This document shows positions 7,844 through 18,706 of a DNA stretch of 64,000 nt, one piece after another. Numbering within the stretch: position 1 is the first letter of the stretch; each line of letters begins with the position of its first letter. The stretch covers positions 748,110 to 812,109 of the forward strand of contig NZ_CVQP01000005.1 in assembly GCF_001040705.1 (NCBI RefSeq), in the 5' to 3' direction. The stretch is from Rhodococcus sp. RD6.2. Its GTDB lineage: Bacteria > Actinomycetota > Actinomycetes > Mycobacteriales > Mycobacteriaceae. The notes beneath the pieces are model-generated. The model was given only the letters and a program-made list of their open reading frames with translations. It searched no databases and was not told where the DNA came from. Made by a program: the position numbers and the translations under genes.

Positions 7844-10021
7844 GTGACCAACGCTACCCAAGACAATGCTGCCCACGATCAGGCTGAAACGACCGCCGCA
7901 CCGACGGATCAGTCCGCCGAGTCCGCAACCGTGACCGATCAGCCGACCTTCGCCGAGATCGGCCTCCCGGCCCCCGTGGTCGCCTCCCTGGCGCGCGACG
8001 GCATCACCGTCCCGTCTCCGATCCAGGCGATGGCGATCCCGGACGCGATCGCGGGCCGCAACGTCCTCGGGCGCGCCCAGACCGGTTCCGGCAAGACCCT
8101 CGCGTTCGGCCTGCCGATGCTGGCGCGTCTCGCCGGCCGCGACGACCGTCCCGCAGCGAAGCGCCCGCGCGCCCTGGTCCTGGTCCCGACCCGTGAGCTC
8201 GCCGTCCAGGTCGTGGACTCGCTGCACCCGTACGCGTCGACCGTCGGCCTGAAGGTGCGCTCCGCCGTCGGCGGCATGGTGTTCACCAAGCAGGTCGACC
8301 AGCTCGCGCGCGGCGTCGACATCCTCGTCGCCACCCCGGGCCGCCTCGGCGACCACCTGCGTCAGGAGACCTGCATCCTCGACGAGGTCGAGATGATCGC
8401 CCTGGACGAGGCCGACCAGATGGCCGACATGGGCTTCCTCCCCGAGGTGCGGTCCATCATCGAGCAGACCCGCCCCGACGGTCAGCGTCTGCTGTTCTCC
8501 GCGACCCTCGACCGCGAGGTGCAGTCGCTCGTCCGCCGGTTCCTACCCGACCACGTCGAGCACGCCACCGCGGACGGCCGCGCGAGCGTCACCACGATGG
8601 AGCACTACGTGCTCAACGTCGACCGCGGGCAGAAGGACGCCGTCCTCGCCGAGATCGGCGCCCGCAACGGGGGCCGCACCATCATGTTCGCCCGCACCAA
8701 GCTCGGTGCCGAGGGCATCACCGAACGGCTCCGCGAGGTCGGGGTCGTCGCGGAGGCACTGCACGGCGGCAAGGCGCAGAACCAGCGGACCCGCGTCCTC
8801 GAGCGGTTCAAGACCGGCCGGACGCCGATCCTCGTCGCGACCGACGTCGCGGCCCGCGGCATCCACGTCGACGGGATCGATCTCGTCGTGCACGTCGACC
8901 CGCCCGCCGACCACAAGGACTACCTGCACCGTGCGGGCCGCACCGCCCGCGCAGGCGAGAAGGGCACGGTCGTGTCGATCGTGCTCCCGAACCAGCGCCG
9001 GATGGTGCAGCGCCTGACCGACTCCGCCGGCGTCGACGCCGTTCAGGTGAACGTCCGCCCCGGATCCGAGGAACTGACGGCCATCACCGGCGCGCAGAAG
9101 CCGAGCGGCGAGCCGGTGCGCGAGCGTCGTGAGCGCTCCGACCGCGGCTTCGGTGATCGGCCGCGCCGCGAGGGTGGCTACCAGCGGAACGACCGCTCCT
9201 ACGGTGACCGTTCCCAGCGCGGCGGAGACCGTTCCTACGGCGACCGTCCGCAGCGCAACGAGGGCGGCTACCGCGGCAACCGCGACGGCGGCAACCAGCG
9301 CAGCGGCGACCGCTCCTACGGCGATCGGCCGCAACGCAGCGAAGGTGGCTACCGCGGCAACAACGACCGCTCCTACGGCGACCGCCCGCAGCGCGACGGC
9401 GGCTACCAGCGCAGCGGCGACCGCAGCTACGGCGATCGGCCGCAGCGCAGCGAGGGCGGCTACCAGCGGAGCGATCGCTCCTACGGTGACCGGCCGCAGC
9501 GCAGCGAAGGTGGCTACCGCGGCAACAACGACCGCAGCTACGGCGACCGCCCCCAGCGCAGCGAGGGCGGCTACCGCGGCAACCGCGACGGCGGCAACCA
9601 GCGCAGCGGCGACCGCTCCTACGGCGATCGGCCGCAACGCAGCGAAGGTGGCTACCGCGGCAACAACGACCGCTCCTACGGCGACCGCCCGCAGCGCGAC
9701 GGCGGCTACCAGCGCAGCGGCGACCGCAGCTACGGCGATCGGCCGCAGCGCAGCGAGGGCGGCTACCGCGGCAACCGTGACGGCGGCAACCAGCGGGGCG
9801 GGGACCGCTCCTACGGGGACCGGCCTCGCGGTGACCGTTCGTACGGTGACCGCCCGCAGCGCGACGGGTACCGCAGCGACCGCCCGCAGCGCGACGGTGG
9901 CTTCCAGCGCAGCGGCGACCGCCCGCAGCGCACCGAGCGCACGGGCACGTCCGGCGGTTTCCGCAGCCGGACGGAGCGTCGCTCGTACGACGGGTTCGAC
10001 GGTCCGGTCCGCGACCGCTGA
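7844..10021 (+). CDS. DEAD-box RNA helicase with long Arg/Gly/Tyr-rich repeat tail
   Basis: 725 residues from GTG 7844. The helicase core spans about 35-400: Q motif TFAEIGLPAPVV...PSPIQ, Walker A AQTGSGKT (78-85), PTRELA, TPGRL, DEAD (188-191), SAT (219-221), ARGIHVDG and HRAGRTARAG (362-371). From about 425 to the end it is a 300-residue low-complexity tail built on units such as RSYGDRPQRSEGGYRGN, basic and aromatic, likely an unstructured RNA-binding or condensate-forming region. It belongs to the RhlE/CsdA type used in ribosome assembly and mRNA decay, often cold-induced. Part of the tail is a perfect 206-bp internal duplication. Confidence 0.95.
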   Translation: MTNATQDNAAHDQAETTAAPTDQSAESATVTDQPTFAEIGLPAPVVASLARDGITVPSPIQAMAIPDAIAGRNVLGRAQTGSGKTLAFGLPMLARLAGRDDRPAAKRPRALVLVPTRELAVQVVDSLHPYASTVGLKVRSAVGGMVFTKQVDQLARGVDILVATPGRLGDHLRQETCILDEVEMIALDEADQMADMGFLPEVRSIIEQTRPDGQRLLFSATLDREVQSLVRRFLPDHVEHATADGRASVTTMEHYVLNVDRGQKDAVLAEIGARNGGRTIMFARTKLGAEGITERLREVGVVAEALHGGKAQNQRTRVLERFKTGRTPILVATDVAARGIHVDGIDLVVHVDPPADHKDYLHRAGRTARAGEKGTVVSIVLPNQRRMVQRLTDSAGVDAVQVNVRPGSEELTAITGAQKPSGEPVRERRERSDRGFGDRPRREGGYQRNDRSYGDRSQRGGDRSYGDRPQRNEGGYRGNRDGGNQRSGDRSYGDRPQRSEGGYRGNNDRSYGDRPQRDGGYQRSGDRSYGDRPQRSEGGYQRSDRSYGDRPQRSEGGYRGNNDRSYGDRPQRSEGGYRGNRDGGNQRSGDRSYGDRPQRSEGGYRGNNDRSYGDRPQRDGGYQRSGDRSYGDRPQRSEGGYRGNRDGGNQRGGDRSYGDRPRGDRSYGDRPQRDGYRSDRPQRDGGFQRSGDRPQRTERTGTSGGFRSRTERRSYDGFDGPVRDR
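9259..9464 (+). repeat. Direct repeat copy 1 in helicase tail (206 bp, identical to 9562-9767)
   Basis: Compared base by base, 9259-9464 and 9562-9767 are identical over 206 bp and offset by 303 bp, which is exactly 101 codons. Because even synonymous positions match, the duplication looks recent or kept uniform by recombination. Shorter related units fill the rest of 9180-9900. Confidence 0.95.
9562..9767 (+). repeat. Direct repeat copy 2 in helicase tail
   Basis: The second copy of the 206-bp perfect repeat that starts at 9259. Recombination between the copies would delete or add 101 codons without shifting frame, so tail length may differ between strains. Confidence 0.95.
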
Positions 10022-10038
10022 TCCGCCTTCCACTGCAC

Positions 10039-10079
10039 CGGCCGACGCCGCGACCCACTCGGGGTCGCGGCGTCGGCCG
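10039..10079 (+). terminator. Intrinsic terminator after helicase gene
   Basis: A perfect 18-bp stem (10039-10056 with 10062-10079) with a 5-base loop, followed by TTTCGT. It is 18 bases after the helicase stop and separates this gene from gnd. Confidence 0.88.
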
Positions 10080-10165
10080 TTTCGTGCCGACCCCCTCCCC
10101 GTGTCATCCCACGGTGCGAGACCCTGGAGTGTCGCTCGTTTCGCGGGCAGGGAATGCTTGTCTGC

Positions 10166-11617
10166 ATGACCGACAACACCTCCTCGACCGCGCGTGCCCA
10201 GATCGGCGTCACCGGACTTGCCGTGATGGGCTCGAACATTGCCCGCAACTTCGCCCGCCACGGACACACGGTCGCGCTGCACAACCGCAGTGTCGCCAAG
10301 ACCGATGCCTTGATCGCCGAGCACGGCGACGAGGGTGACTTCGTTCGGACCGAGACCGTCGACGAGTTCGTCGCGGCGCTGCAGCGCCCGCGCCGTGTCC
10401 TGATCATGGTGAAGGCCGGTGAGGCCACCGACGCGGTGATCGAGGAGCTCGCGGCGGCGATGGAGCCGGGCGACATCATCATCGATGGCGGAAATGCCTT
10501 GTACACGGACACGATTCGCCGCGAAGCGTCGCTGCGTGAGCGTGGACTGCACTTCGTCGGCGCCGGCATCTCCGGTGGCGAGGAGGGCGCGTTGAACGGT
10601 CCGTCGATCATGCCGGGCGGACCGAAGGAGTCGTACGAGTCGCTCGGACCCCTGCTCGAGTCGGTTGCGGCGGTCGTCGACGGCACGCCGTGCTGCACGC
10701 ACATCGGGCCGGACGGTGCCGGTCACTTCGTGAAGATGGTGCACAACGGCATCGAGTACGCCGACATGCAGTTGATCGGCGAGGCGTACCACCTGTTCCG
10801 GGACGCGCTCGGCTACGACGCCGGACAGGTCGCGAAGGTGTTCGCGGAGTGGAACACCGGCGAACTGGAGTCGTACCTGATCGAGATCACCGCGGAGGTG
10901 CTCTCACAGGTGGATGCGAAGACGGGGCAGCCCCTCGTCGACGTCATCGTGGATGCGGCGGAGCAGAAGGGCACGGGCCGCTGGACGGTGAAGTCTGCGC
11001 TCGACCTCGGTGTCCCGGTGACGGGTATCGCCGAGGCCGTGTTCGCGCGCGCACTGTCGGGATCGCGGGAACAGCGCGCCGCCGCGAAGGGTCTCGCGTC
11101 CGGTTCGCTGGGCGGCAAGCCCACGGATGCGGAGCAGTTCACCGAGGACATCCGCCGGGCGCTGTACGCGTCGAAGATCGTCGCGTACGCGCAGGGCTTC
11201 GACCAGATCCGCGCGGGCAGCGTCGAGTACAACTGGGATCTCACCCCCGGCGACATGGCGACGATCTGGCGCGGCGGCTGCATCATCCGGGCCCGGTTCC
11301 TGAACCGGATCAAGGAGGCGTACGACACGAACCCCGATCTGACGTCGCTGATCGTCGAGCCGTACTTCAAGGACGCGATCGAGAACGCGATCGATTCGTG
11401 GCGTCGCGTCGTCGTGACCGCGACGACGCTGGGTATCCCGGTCCCGGCGTTCTCCTCGTCGCTGTCGTACTACGACGGCCTGCGCGCGGAGCGTCTCCCG
11501 GCGGCACTGACGCAGGGGCAGCGCGACTTCTTCGGCGCGCACACCTACGAGCGCACGGATCGTCCGGGCAAGTTCCACACCCTCTGGAGCGGTGACCGCA
11601 GCGAGGTCGAGGCCTGA
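10166..11617 (+). CDS. gnd: 6-phosphogluconate dehydrogenase (decarboxylating)
   Basis: 483 residues. It oxidises 6-phosphogluconate to ribulose 5-phosphate with release of CO2, in the oxidative pentose phosphate pathway. The N-terminal Rossmann motif is GVTGLAVMGSNIARN; the family signature GAGISGGEEGA and the substrate-binding FVKMVHNGIEYADMQ are intact, and the C-terminal domain is full length. ATG 10166 is preferred over ATG 10154 because it gives the usual family length and a GGGCAGGGA site about 12 bases upstream. It has its own terminator and a neighbour order (blaI, M56, gnd, guaB1) shared with M. tuberculosis. Confidence 0.96.
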   Translation: MTDNTSSTARAQIGVTGLAVMGSNIARNFARHGHTVALHNRSVAKTDALIAEHGDEGDFVRTETVDEFVAALQRPRRVLIMVKAGEATDAVIEELAAAMEPGDIIIDGGNALYTDTIRREASLRERGLHFVGAGISGGEEGALNGPSIMPGGPKESYESLGPLLESVAAVVDGTPCCTHIGPDGAGHFVKMVHNGIEYADMQLIGEAYHLFRDALGYDAGQVAKVFAEWNTGELESYLIEITAEVLSQVDAKTGQPLVDVIVDAAEQKGTGRWTVKSALDLGVPVTGIAEAVFARALSGSREQRAAAKGLASGSLGGKPTDAEQFTEDIRRALYASKIVAYAQGFDQIRAGSVEYNWDLTPGDMATIWRGGCIIRARFLNRIKEAYDTNPDLTSLIVEPYFKDAIENAIDSWRRVVVTATTLGIPVPAFSSSLSYYDGLRAERLPAALTQGQRDFFGAHTYERTDRPGKFHTLWSGDRSEVEA

Positions 11618-11622
11618 GTTCG

Positions 11623-11666
11623 CCGCATGCCGGTGGCGGTTCGCAGGAGCCGCCACCGGGATGCGG
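11623..11666 (+). terminator. Terminator after gnd
   Basis: A 16-bp stem: CCGCAT plus CCGGTGGCGG pairs with CCGCCACCGG plus ATGCGG, with one G/G internal mismatch and a 10-base loop. It starts 6 bases after the gnd stop. There is no clear T-run, as is common in high-GC actinobacteria. Confidence 0.7.
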
Positions 11667-11726
11667 GGCCGCTGGTGCCGGGTCCACGGCGGTGGGAGAC
11701 TGGGAGGCGTCGTCTAGCCGGGGGCT

Positions 11727-13202
11727 GTGGTGGATCCGAGCGAACGATCCCAGGGTGCGGTACCGGAGGTCTGCGACGTCTGCATCGTCGGGCCGGGTAT
11801 CGCGGGACTGAATGCCCTTTTTGCGGCGAGCCGCCACCTGACTCGAGATCAGCGGGTCATCCTGGTCGAGCGCAGGGAGCGGGTCGGCGGCATGTGGGTG
11901 GACACCTACCCGTACGTTCGCCTGCACCAGCCCCATGGTCTGTTCACCGTCGGGAACATCCCGTGGCAGCTGGACCGGAACCGCTCCCACCTCGCCACCA
12001 AGGCGGAGGTCCTCGACCATTTCGAGCACTGTCTCGACGTGCTGCGGGGCCGGGTTCGGATCGACGAGCGGTTCGGGTGGTCGTTCGAGTCCGCCGACGA
12101 GTCCGCGGACGGGGTCGAGGTCGTCTGCTCGTCGGGTGACGGTCGGCGCCTGACGATCCGGGCGACAAATCTGATCAAGGCTTTCGGGCTCGACGTCACG
12201 CGGAACGCCCCGCTGACCGTGTCGAGTTCGCGTGTCCGGTCCGTCTCGCCCGACGGCTGCGACGTGCGGCAGGGCGACATGCGCGCGTCCACCGCCCCGG
12301 TCTGGGTGATCGGCGGCGGTAAGACGGGCATGGACACGGTGCACACCCTCGTCACCGAGTACCCCGGGCGGGAGGTGAACCTCGTGGCGGGATCGGGCAC
12401 CTACTTCGTTCGTCGCGACTGGGCGTTCCCGGTCGGCGCCCGGCGGTGGTGGCGCGGGCCGCTTCCGGACGCGGTGGCGGCCGACGCCGCCCGCCGATTC
12501 GACGGGACGAACGAGGTGGAAGTGGCGGCGTGGTATCGCACCACCCACGGTATCGACGTCACCGGCGCGGCCAGCAACTTCGTGCTGGGGGTGCTGTCGG
12601 AAGCGGAGAGCGACACGATCACGTCCGGCCTGGGCGCCGTGTACATGGACCACTTCGTCGACGCGGTCGATCGGGACGGTGCCACCGACGTGGTGCTCCG
12701 AAGCGGGGCACGAAAAGCGATCGAACCGGGCAGCTGGATCGTGAACTGCACCGGCTACGTCAGGATCGACGCCCCCTACGAGCCGTACGTGTCCCCGGGT
12801 GGGCGTGTGGTGACGATCCAGCCCCGGTCCGCAATCATGCACCTGCCCGGCTTCATGGGCTACTACCTGACGCACCTGTTGATGTCGGGGAAGGCCACGA
12901 CCGTTCCCCTCTACGAACTCGACTGGAAGGGACTGCTCGACGGCGGCGGCAAACCCGCGTTCAGCTACGCGGTGATGGCATTGGCGATGTACAACCTCGG
13001 GCTGCTGGCAGATGCCCTGCCCGGCCGTGTCTTCCGCGACTGCGGCCTCGACTTCGACCGTTGGTATCCGGCGCCCCGCCGACTGGCCGGGCAGGCGCGG
13101 TTCGCGGCCACCAGCCACCGCGACCGCAACCACCATCGCCGGACGCTGGATACGATCCGGGGGCGCTTCGGCATTCGGTGCGGCCCGCTCGTCGAGGCGT
13201 GA
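11727..13202 (+). CDS. FAD-dependent monooxygenase-like oxidoreductase (FMO-like)
   Basis: 491 residues. The FAD-binding motif GPGIAG is at residues 22-27, followed by LVERRERVGGMW, which resembles the FMO and Baeyer-Villiger monooxygenase start. A second dinucleotide motif VIGGGKTGMDT sits near residue 195, as in two-domain NADPH-using enzymes, and NCTGYVRID is the usual C-terminal return loop. Two GTG codons in tandem (11727, 11730) are the likely starts. Substrate unknown. It stands in a block that interrupts the order seen between gnd and guaB1 in M. tuberculosis. Confidence 0.78.
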   Translation: MVDPSERSQGAVPEVCDVCIVGPGIAGLNALFAASRHLTRDQRVILVERRERVGGMWVDTYPYVRLHQPHGLFTVGNIPWQLDRNRSHLATKAEVLDHFEHCLDVLRGRVRIDERFGWSFESADESADGVEVVCSSGDGRRLTIRATNLIKAFGLDVTRNAPLTVSSSRVRSVSPDGCDVRQGDMRASTAPVWVIGGGKTGMDTVHTLVTEYPGREVNLVAGSGTYFVRRDWAFPVGARRWWRGPLPDAVAADAARRFDGTNEVEVAAWYRTTHGIDVTGAASNFVLGVLSEAESDTITSGLGAVYMDHFVDAVDRDGATDVVLRSGARKAIEPGSWIVNCTGYVRIDAPYEPYVSPGGRVVTIQPRSAIMHLPGFMGYYLTHLLMSGKATTVPLYELDWKGLLDGGGKPAFSYAVMALAMYNLGLLADALPGRVFRDCGLDFDRWYPAPRRLAGQARFAATSHRDRNHHRRTLDTIRGRFGIRCGPLVEA

Positions 13203-13225
13203 GTGCAGATCGATGATCGGGCGTG

Positions 13226-13705
13226 TCACGGAGCCCCGGTCCCGTTGCGCGGCGGTCCGAGTAGCGGCTGCACGATGGTCGAGTCCTCCGCCCCTTCCCA
13301 CGGCAACAGCCCCCGGCAGTCGGCCCACACCGCCTGCAGTGCGCGGATGCGTCCGTACATCGCGACGGCGCCGAGCAGCCAGGACTCACATTCGCGCACC
13401 TCGACGAGGTACACGTCGAGCCCGCCCGCGGTGTGCCGGTCGCCGGGCCGCAGGTCGAGTCCGCTCGCCTGCCACGATCCGAGGTCGTTGAGCACCTGCG
13501 CGGACTGGTCGGCGACCCGTCCGGTGACCACCAGTTCGGGTAGCCCCTTCGCGGTGTGCCCCACCGAGTAGCAGTACGCGGGATACACGTCGTATTCGTC
13601 GATGCCGGACTGCACGTACTGCAGCGCCCAGCCGTGCCGGCGAATACTGCGCCGCAGGTCCCGCTCCATCTGCGCCGCCGATTTGCCGTCACACATCTCG
13701 CACAT
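13226..13705 (-). CDS. DUF4262 domain protein
   Basis: 159 residues from the ATG at 13705, which has a strong GGAGG site 8-12 bases upstream; the open frame goes on to 13771 but lacks such a site. An N-terminal CEMC pair is followed by a helix, then HGWALQYVQ, YPAYCYSVGHTAKGLPELVVTG and DVYLVEVRECES, which match DUF4262 proteins. Their function is not established. It converges with the monooxygenase gene and diverges from the second DEAD-box gene. A LexA-like box lies 24 bases before the start. Confidence 0.75.
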   Translation of the reverse strand: MCEMCDGKSAAQMERDLRRSIRRHGWALQYVQSGIDEYDVYPAYCYSVGHTAKGLPELVVTGRVADQSAQVLNDLGSWQASGLDLRPGDRHTAGGLDVYLVEVRECESWLLGAVAMYGRIRALQAVWADCRGLLPWEGAEDSTIVQPLLGPPRNGTGAP

Positions 13706-13728
13706 CCGTCTCCCCCTCCGCGATGACT

Positions 13729-13744
13729 TCGAAACAATGTTCGA
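13729..13744. promoter_or_regulatory. LexA (SOS box)-like palindrome
   Basis: TCGAAA-CAAT-GTTCGA. The mycobacterial/actinobacterial SOS box is TCGAAC-N4-GTTCGA, so this matches 11 of 12 fixed positions. It lies 24-39 bases upstream of the DUF4262 gene start on the minus strand and about 100 bases upstream of the helicase start on the plus strand, in the right place to repress the former. Confidence 0.6.
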
Positions 13745-13842
13745 ACAGATGGTGCACGATCCCACCGACACGATTGGCCGTCAGTGACACGCCCCGACCC
13801 GCGGTAGCCTCTACCTGCACCGATCGCGAGGAGTCCACCCGC

Positions 13843-15141
13843 ATGTCCACCTTCGCCGACCTCGGCCTGCCCACGACACTGGTGCAGTCCCTGCGCCGGG
13901 AGCACATCGTCGATCCGTTCCCGATCCAGTCACTGGTGATCCCCGACATCCTCGGCGGCGCCGACGTACTCGGGCGCGGTCCGACCGGCTCCGGGAAGAC
14001 CCTCGCGTTCGGATTGCCGATGTTGGTGCGGCTCAAGGGTGGTTTCAGCGCGCCGAAGCGGCCGCGCGGACTCGTCCTGGCACCGACGCGTGAGCTCGCG
14101 ACGCAGATCGAGCGGGCACTCGACGAGTCGGCCCTCGCGGTCGGGATGCGGATCGCGTCGGCGACGGGCGGTGTCCCGACGAAGGGGCAGGCCGAGCGCC
14201 TCGCGCGCGGGGTCGATCTGCTCGTCGCGACCCCGGGCCGGCTGATCGACCTGCTGAACCAGGGCGCCGTCGCGCTCGACGACGTGGCCGTCACCGCCGT
14301 CGACGAGGCCGACCACATGGCGGAGATCGGGTTTCTGCCGCAGGTGACGGCGATCCTCGACCGCACCCCGGATTCCGGCCAGCGCCTGCTGTTCTCGGCA
14401 ACCCTCGACGAGGACGTCCGGGCGCTCGTCGACCGCTACCTCACCGACCCGGTGACGCATGCGACGGCGTCCGCGGCGGCACCGGTGGCCCCGACCGATC
14501 ATCACGTCCTGCTCGTCGACCGCGCCGACAAGGACGCGGTGGTCGCGCAGATCGCGTCGCGGACCGGCCGGACCCTGCTGTTCGTGCGTACCCAGCACGG
14601 CGTCGACCGTCTGGTCGCGCGGCTCGCGCAGGTGGGGGTGCGGGCGGGGACGCTGCACGGCGGGAAGTCGCAGGCGTTCCGCCGACACGCGTTGTCGGCG
14701 TTCACGTCCGGCGCGGTTCCGGTCCTGGTCGCCACCGACGTCGCCGCCCGCGGCATCCACGTCGACGACATCTCGCTCGTCGTGCACGTCGATCCGCCCG
14801 CGGATCCCAAGGACTATCTGCACCGGGCCGGTCGCACCGCGCGCGCCGGTGCGGCGGGGACCGTGGTGACCCTCGCGACGGAGGACCAGCGCGCCGAGGT
14901 CGAGGCGATGACGGCGAAGGCGGGTGTCGGATCGAAGGGAGTACACGTCGCCCCCGGAGACCGCATCCTCGTCTCCCTCACCGGGGCCGCACGGCCGTCG
15001 GGTGTCCCGGTACCCGACGAGACCGCCCCCGCCCCCGAGTCGGCCCGGCCGACCCGTCCGACCGCAGGACGCAGCGGAGGGCCGCGCCGCGAACAGGCGG
15101 GCCGATCGCGGCGACAGCCGCCGCGGAGTAGGGGACGCTGA
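13843..15141 (+). CDS. DEAD-box RNA helicase, short form
   Basis: 432 residues from ATG 13843, with a GCGAGGAG site 10 bases upstream. Core motifs: STFADLGLPTTLV, Walker A GPTGSGKT (Gly-Pro in place of the usual Ala-Gln), PTRELA, TPGRL, DEAD in VDEADHMAE, SAT in LLFSATLDE, ARGIHVDD and HRAGRTARAG. The C-terminal extension is only about 50 residues, basic, with no repeats. It is closely related in sequence to the longer helicase at 7844 and is probably a paralogue. A TAGCCT -10 lies at 13805-13810. Confidence 0.94.
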   Translation: MSTFADLGLPTTLVQSLRREHIVDPFPIQSLVIPDILGGADVLGRGPTGSGKTLAFGLPMLVRLKGGFSAPKRPRGLVLAPTRELATQIERALDESALAVGMRIASATGGVPTKGQAERLARGVDLLVATPGRLIDLLNQGAVALDDVAVTAVDEADHMAEIGFLPQVTAILDRTPDSGQRLLFSATLDEDVRALVDRYLTDPVTHATASAAAPVAPTDHHVLLVDRADKDAVVAQIASRTGRTLLFVRTQHGVDRLVARLAQVGVRAGTLHGGKSQAFRRHALSAFTSGAVPVLVATDVAARGIHVDDISLVVHVDPPADPKDYLHRAGRTARAGAAGTVVTLATEDQRAEVEAMTAKAGVGSKGVHVAPGDRILVSLTGAARPSGVPVPDETAPAPESARPTRPTAGRSGGPRREQAGRSRRQPPRSRGR

Positions 15142-15146
15142 ACTCC

Positions 15147-16046
15147 ATGACCGACCTGCCGCTGCTGGCCGTCCTGTGTGCACTCGTGGGCGCACTGCTG
15201 TTCGCGATCGGGTCGGTCGCGCAGCAGTCCGCGGCGGCAGGTGTCGACGAGGGTGATGCTCTGATCGGCGAGCTGATCCGGTCGCCGCGCTGGTGGGTCG
15301 GGGTCGGCGGCGACGTCGGCGGCTACGCGTTCCAGGCGACCGCACTCGGTCTGGGGTCGGTGCTGGTGGTGCAGCCGCTGATCGTGAGCACACTGCTGTT
15401 CGCGTTGCCGCTGTCGGCGAGGTTCGCGGGTACCCGGATGTCCGCGAAGACCTGGCTGACGGCGATCGCGTTGGCGTCCTCGCTGGTGGTGTTCCTGACG
15501 GTCGGCAACCCGACCGAGGGCGCCGCCACGGCGACCTTGCGGCACTGGGCGTTGCCGTTGGCCCTGGTGGTCGGGGCGTGCGTGGTCGCGGTGGTCGTCG
15601 CCGGGACCCGAGTTCCGGCGGGTGCGCGGGCATTGCTGCTCGGAGCGGCGTGCGGTGGCCTGTACGGGGTCGCGGTGGCGTTGACGAAACCGGTGATCGA
15701 CGATCTGGAGCACGGCCCCGTCGCGGTGGTGACCGGGTGGGAGCCGTGGGCGCTCGTCGCGGCCGGGGTGGCCGGGTTCTACCTGCAGCAGCGTGCGTTC
15801 CAGGCGGGGTCGCTGGCCGCGTCGCTGCCCGCCATCACGATCGGCGAACCGCTCGTCGCGTCCTACCTCGGGTTCACGGTGCTCGACGAGCGACTCCGGG
15901 TGCAGGGCGCAGGCCTCGTCGTCGTCGCGGCGTCGGTCGCCGTGATGATCTGGGCGACGATCGCGCTGTCGCGGTCCCAGGCGCAGTCGACGCCTGCCGC
16001 GGCCCTCGGGGACTCGGGGACATCCGGCGCGGCGGTGTCGCCGTAA
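15147..16046 (+). CDS. DMT-superfamily membrane transporter
   Basis: 299 residues and about nine to ten hydrophobic helices. The N-terminal half ends in GLGSVLVVQPLIVSTLLFALPL; the second half repeats the layout with QAGSLAASLPAITIGEPLVASYLGFTVLDERL, which is typical of EamA/NIPA-like members of the drug/metabolite transporter superfamily. Five bases separate it from the helicase stop, so it is probably co-transcribed. The substrate cannot be told from sequence. Confidence 0.78.
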   Translation: MTDLPLLAVLCALVGALLFAIGSVAQQSAAAGVDEGDALIGELIRSPRWWVGVGGDVGGYAFQATALGLGSVLVVQPLIVSTLLFALPLSARFAGTRMSAKTWLTAIALASSLVVFLTVGNPTEGAATATLRHWALPLALVVGACVVAVVVAGTRVPAGARALLLGAACGGLYGVAVALTKPVIDDLEHGPVAVVTGWEPWALVAAGVAGFYLQQRAFQAGSLAASLPAITIGEPLVASYLGFTVLDERLRVQGAGLVVVAASVAVMIWATIALSRSQAQSTPAAALGDSGTSGAAVSP

Positions 16047-16062
16047 CGGGCAGCCAGGCGTT

Positions 16063-16074
16063 TAGCCTTGCGCA

Positions 16075-16077
<3 letters not shown>
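16063..16077 (+). promoter_or_regulatory. Leaderless-type promoter for the CPBP gene
   Basis: A TAGCCT -10 element at 16063-16068 lies 6 bases before the GTG at 16075, and there is no purine-rich ribosome site. This spacing places transcription start at or next to the start codon. No good -35 is visible. Confidence 0.45.
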
Positions 16078-18454
<2,377 letters not shown>

Positions 18455-18571
18455 CCCGCCGCGACTGTGGCGCACGTCGCGGTTGCCCGTTTCCGGCGCC
18501 GCGGCCGGTAGAATGGCCGTCTCCAGTTAGGTGTGCGCCCGGCACGATCCGGGCACGACGAAAGGATCAAG

Positions 18572-18703
18572 GTGCCCGAGGCACCCGAATCGGCGCATGA
18601 CGCCGACTCCGGCGACGACAGCAGTTCCACGACGGAGGGCTCCTCTACCGAGCCGGGTGACAAACCCGGCGGCCCCACCCCGACCCCTCCCGGGCGGCGA
18701 TAG
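18572..18703 (+). CDS. Small acidic/proline-rich ORF (43 aa) directly upstream of the CNNM gene
   Basis: A GTG start with AAAGGA 5 bases upstream encodes 43 residues rich in Asp, Glu, Ser, Thr and Pro, ending PTPTPPGRR and a TAG stop. The stop is 3 bases before the ATG of the following membrane protein and in the same frame. There is no hydrophobic segment. It could be a coupled leader peptide, a true small protein, or an N-terminal extension cut off by the stop codon. Its ribosome site is better than the one of the downstream gene. Confidence 0.5.
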   Translation: MPEAPESAHDADSGDDSSSTTEGSSTEPGDKPGGPTPTPPGRR

Positions 18704-18706
18704 ACG

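Noticed and set aside
9180..9900. CRISPR-like appearance of regularly spaced repeats
   Set aside because: The repeats are in frame and code for Arg/Gly/Tyr units, unit length varies, there are no unique spacers and no cas genes.
8543..10792. 749-codon antisense frame with AAVA-type repeats over the helicase tail
   Set aside because: The repeats are only the complement of the coding repeats in the helicase gene.
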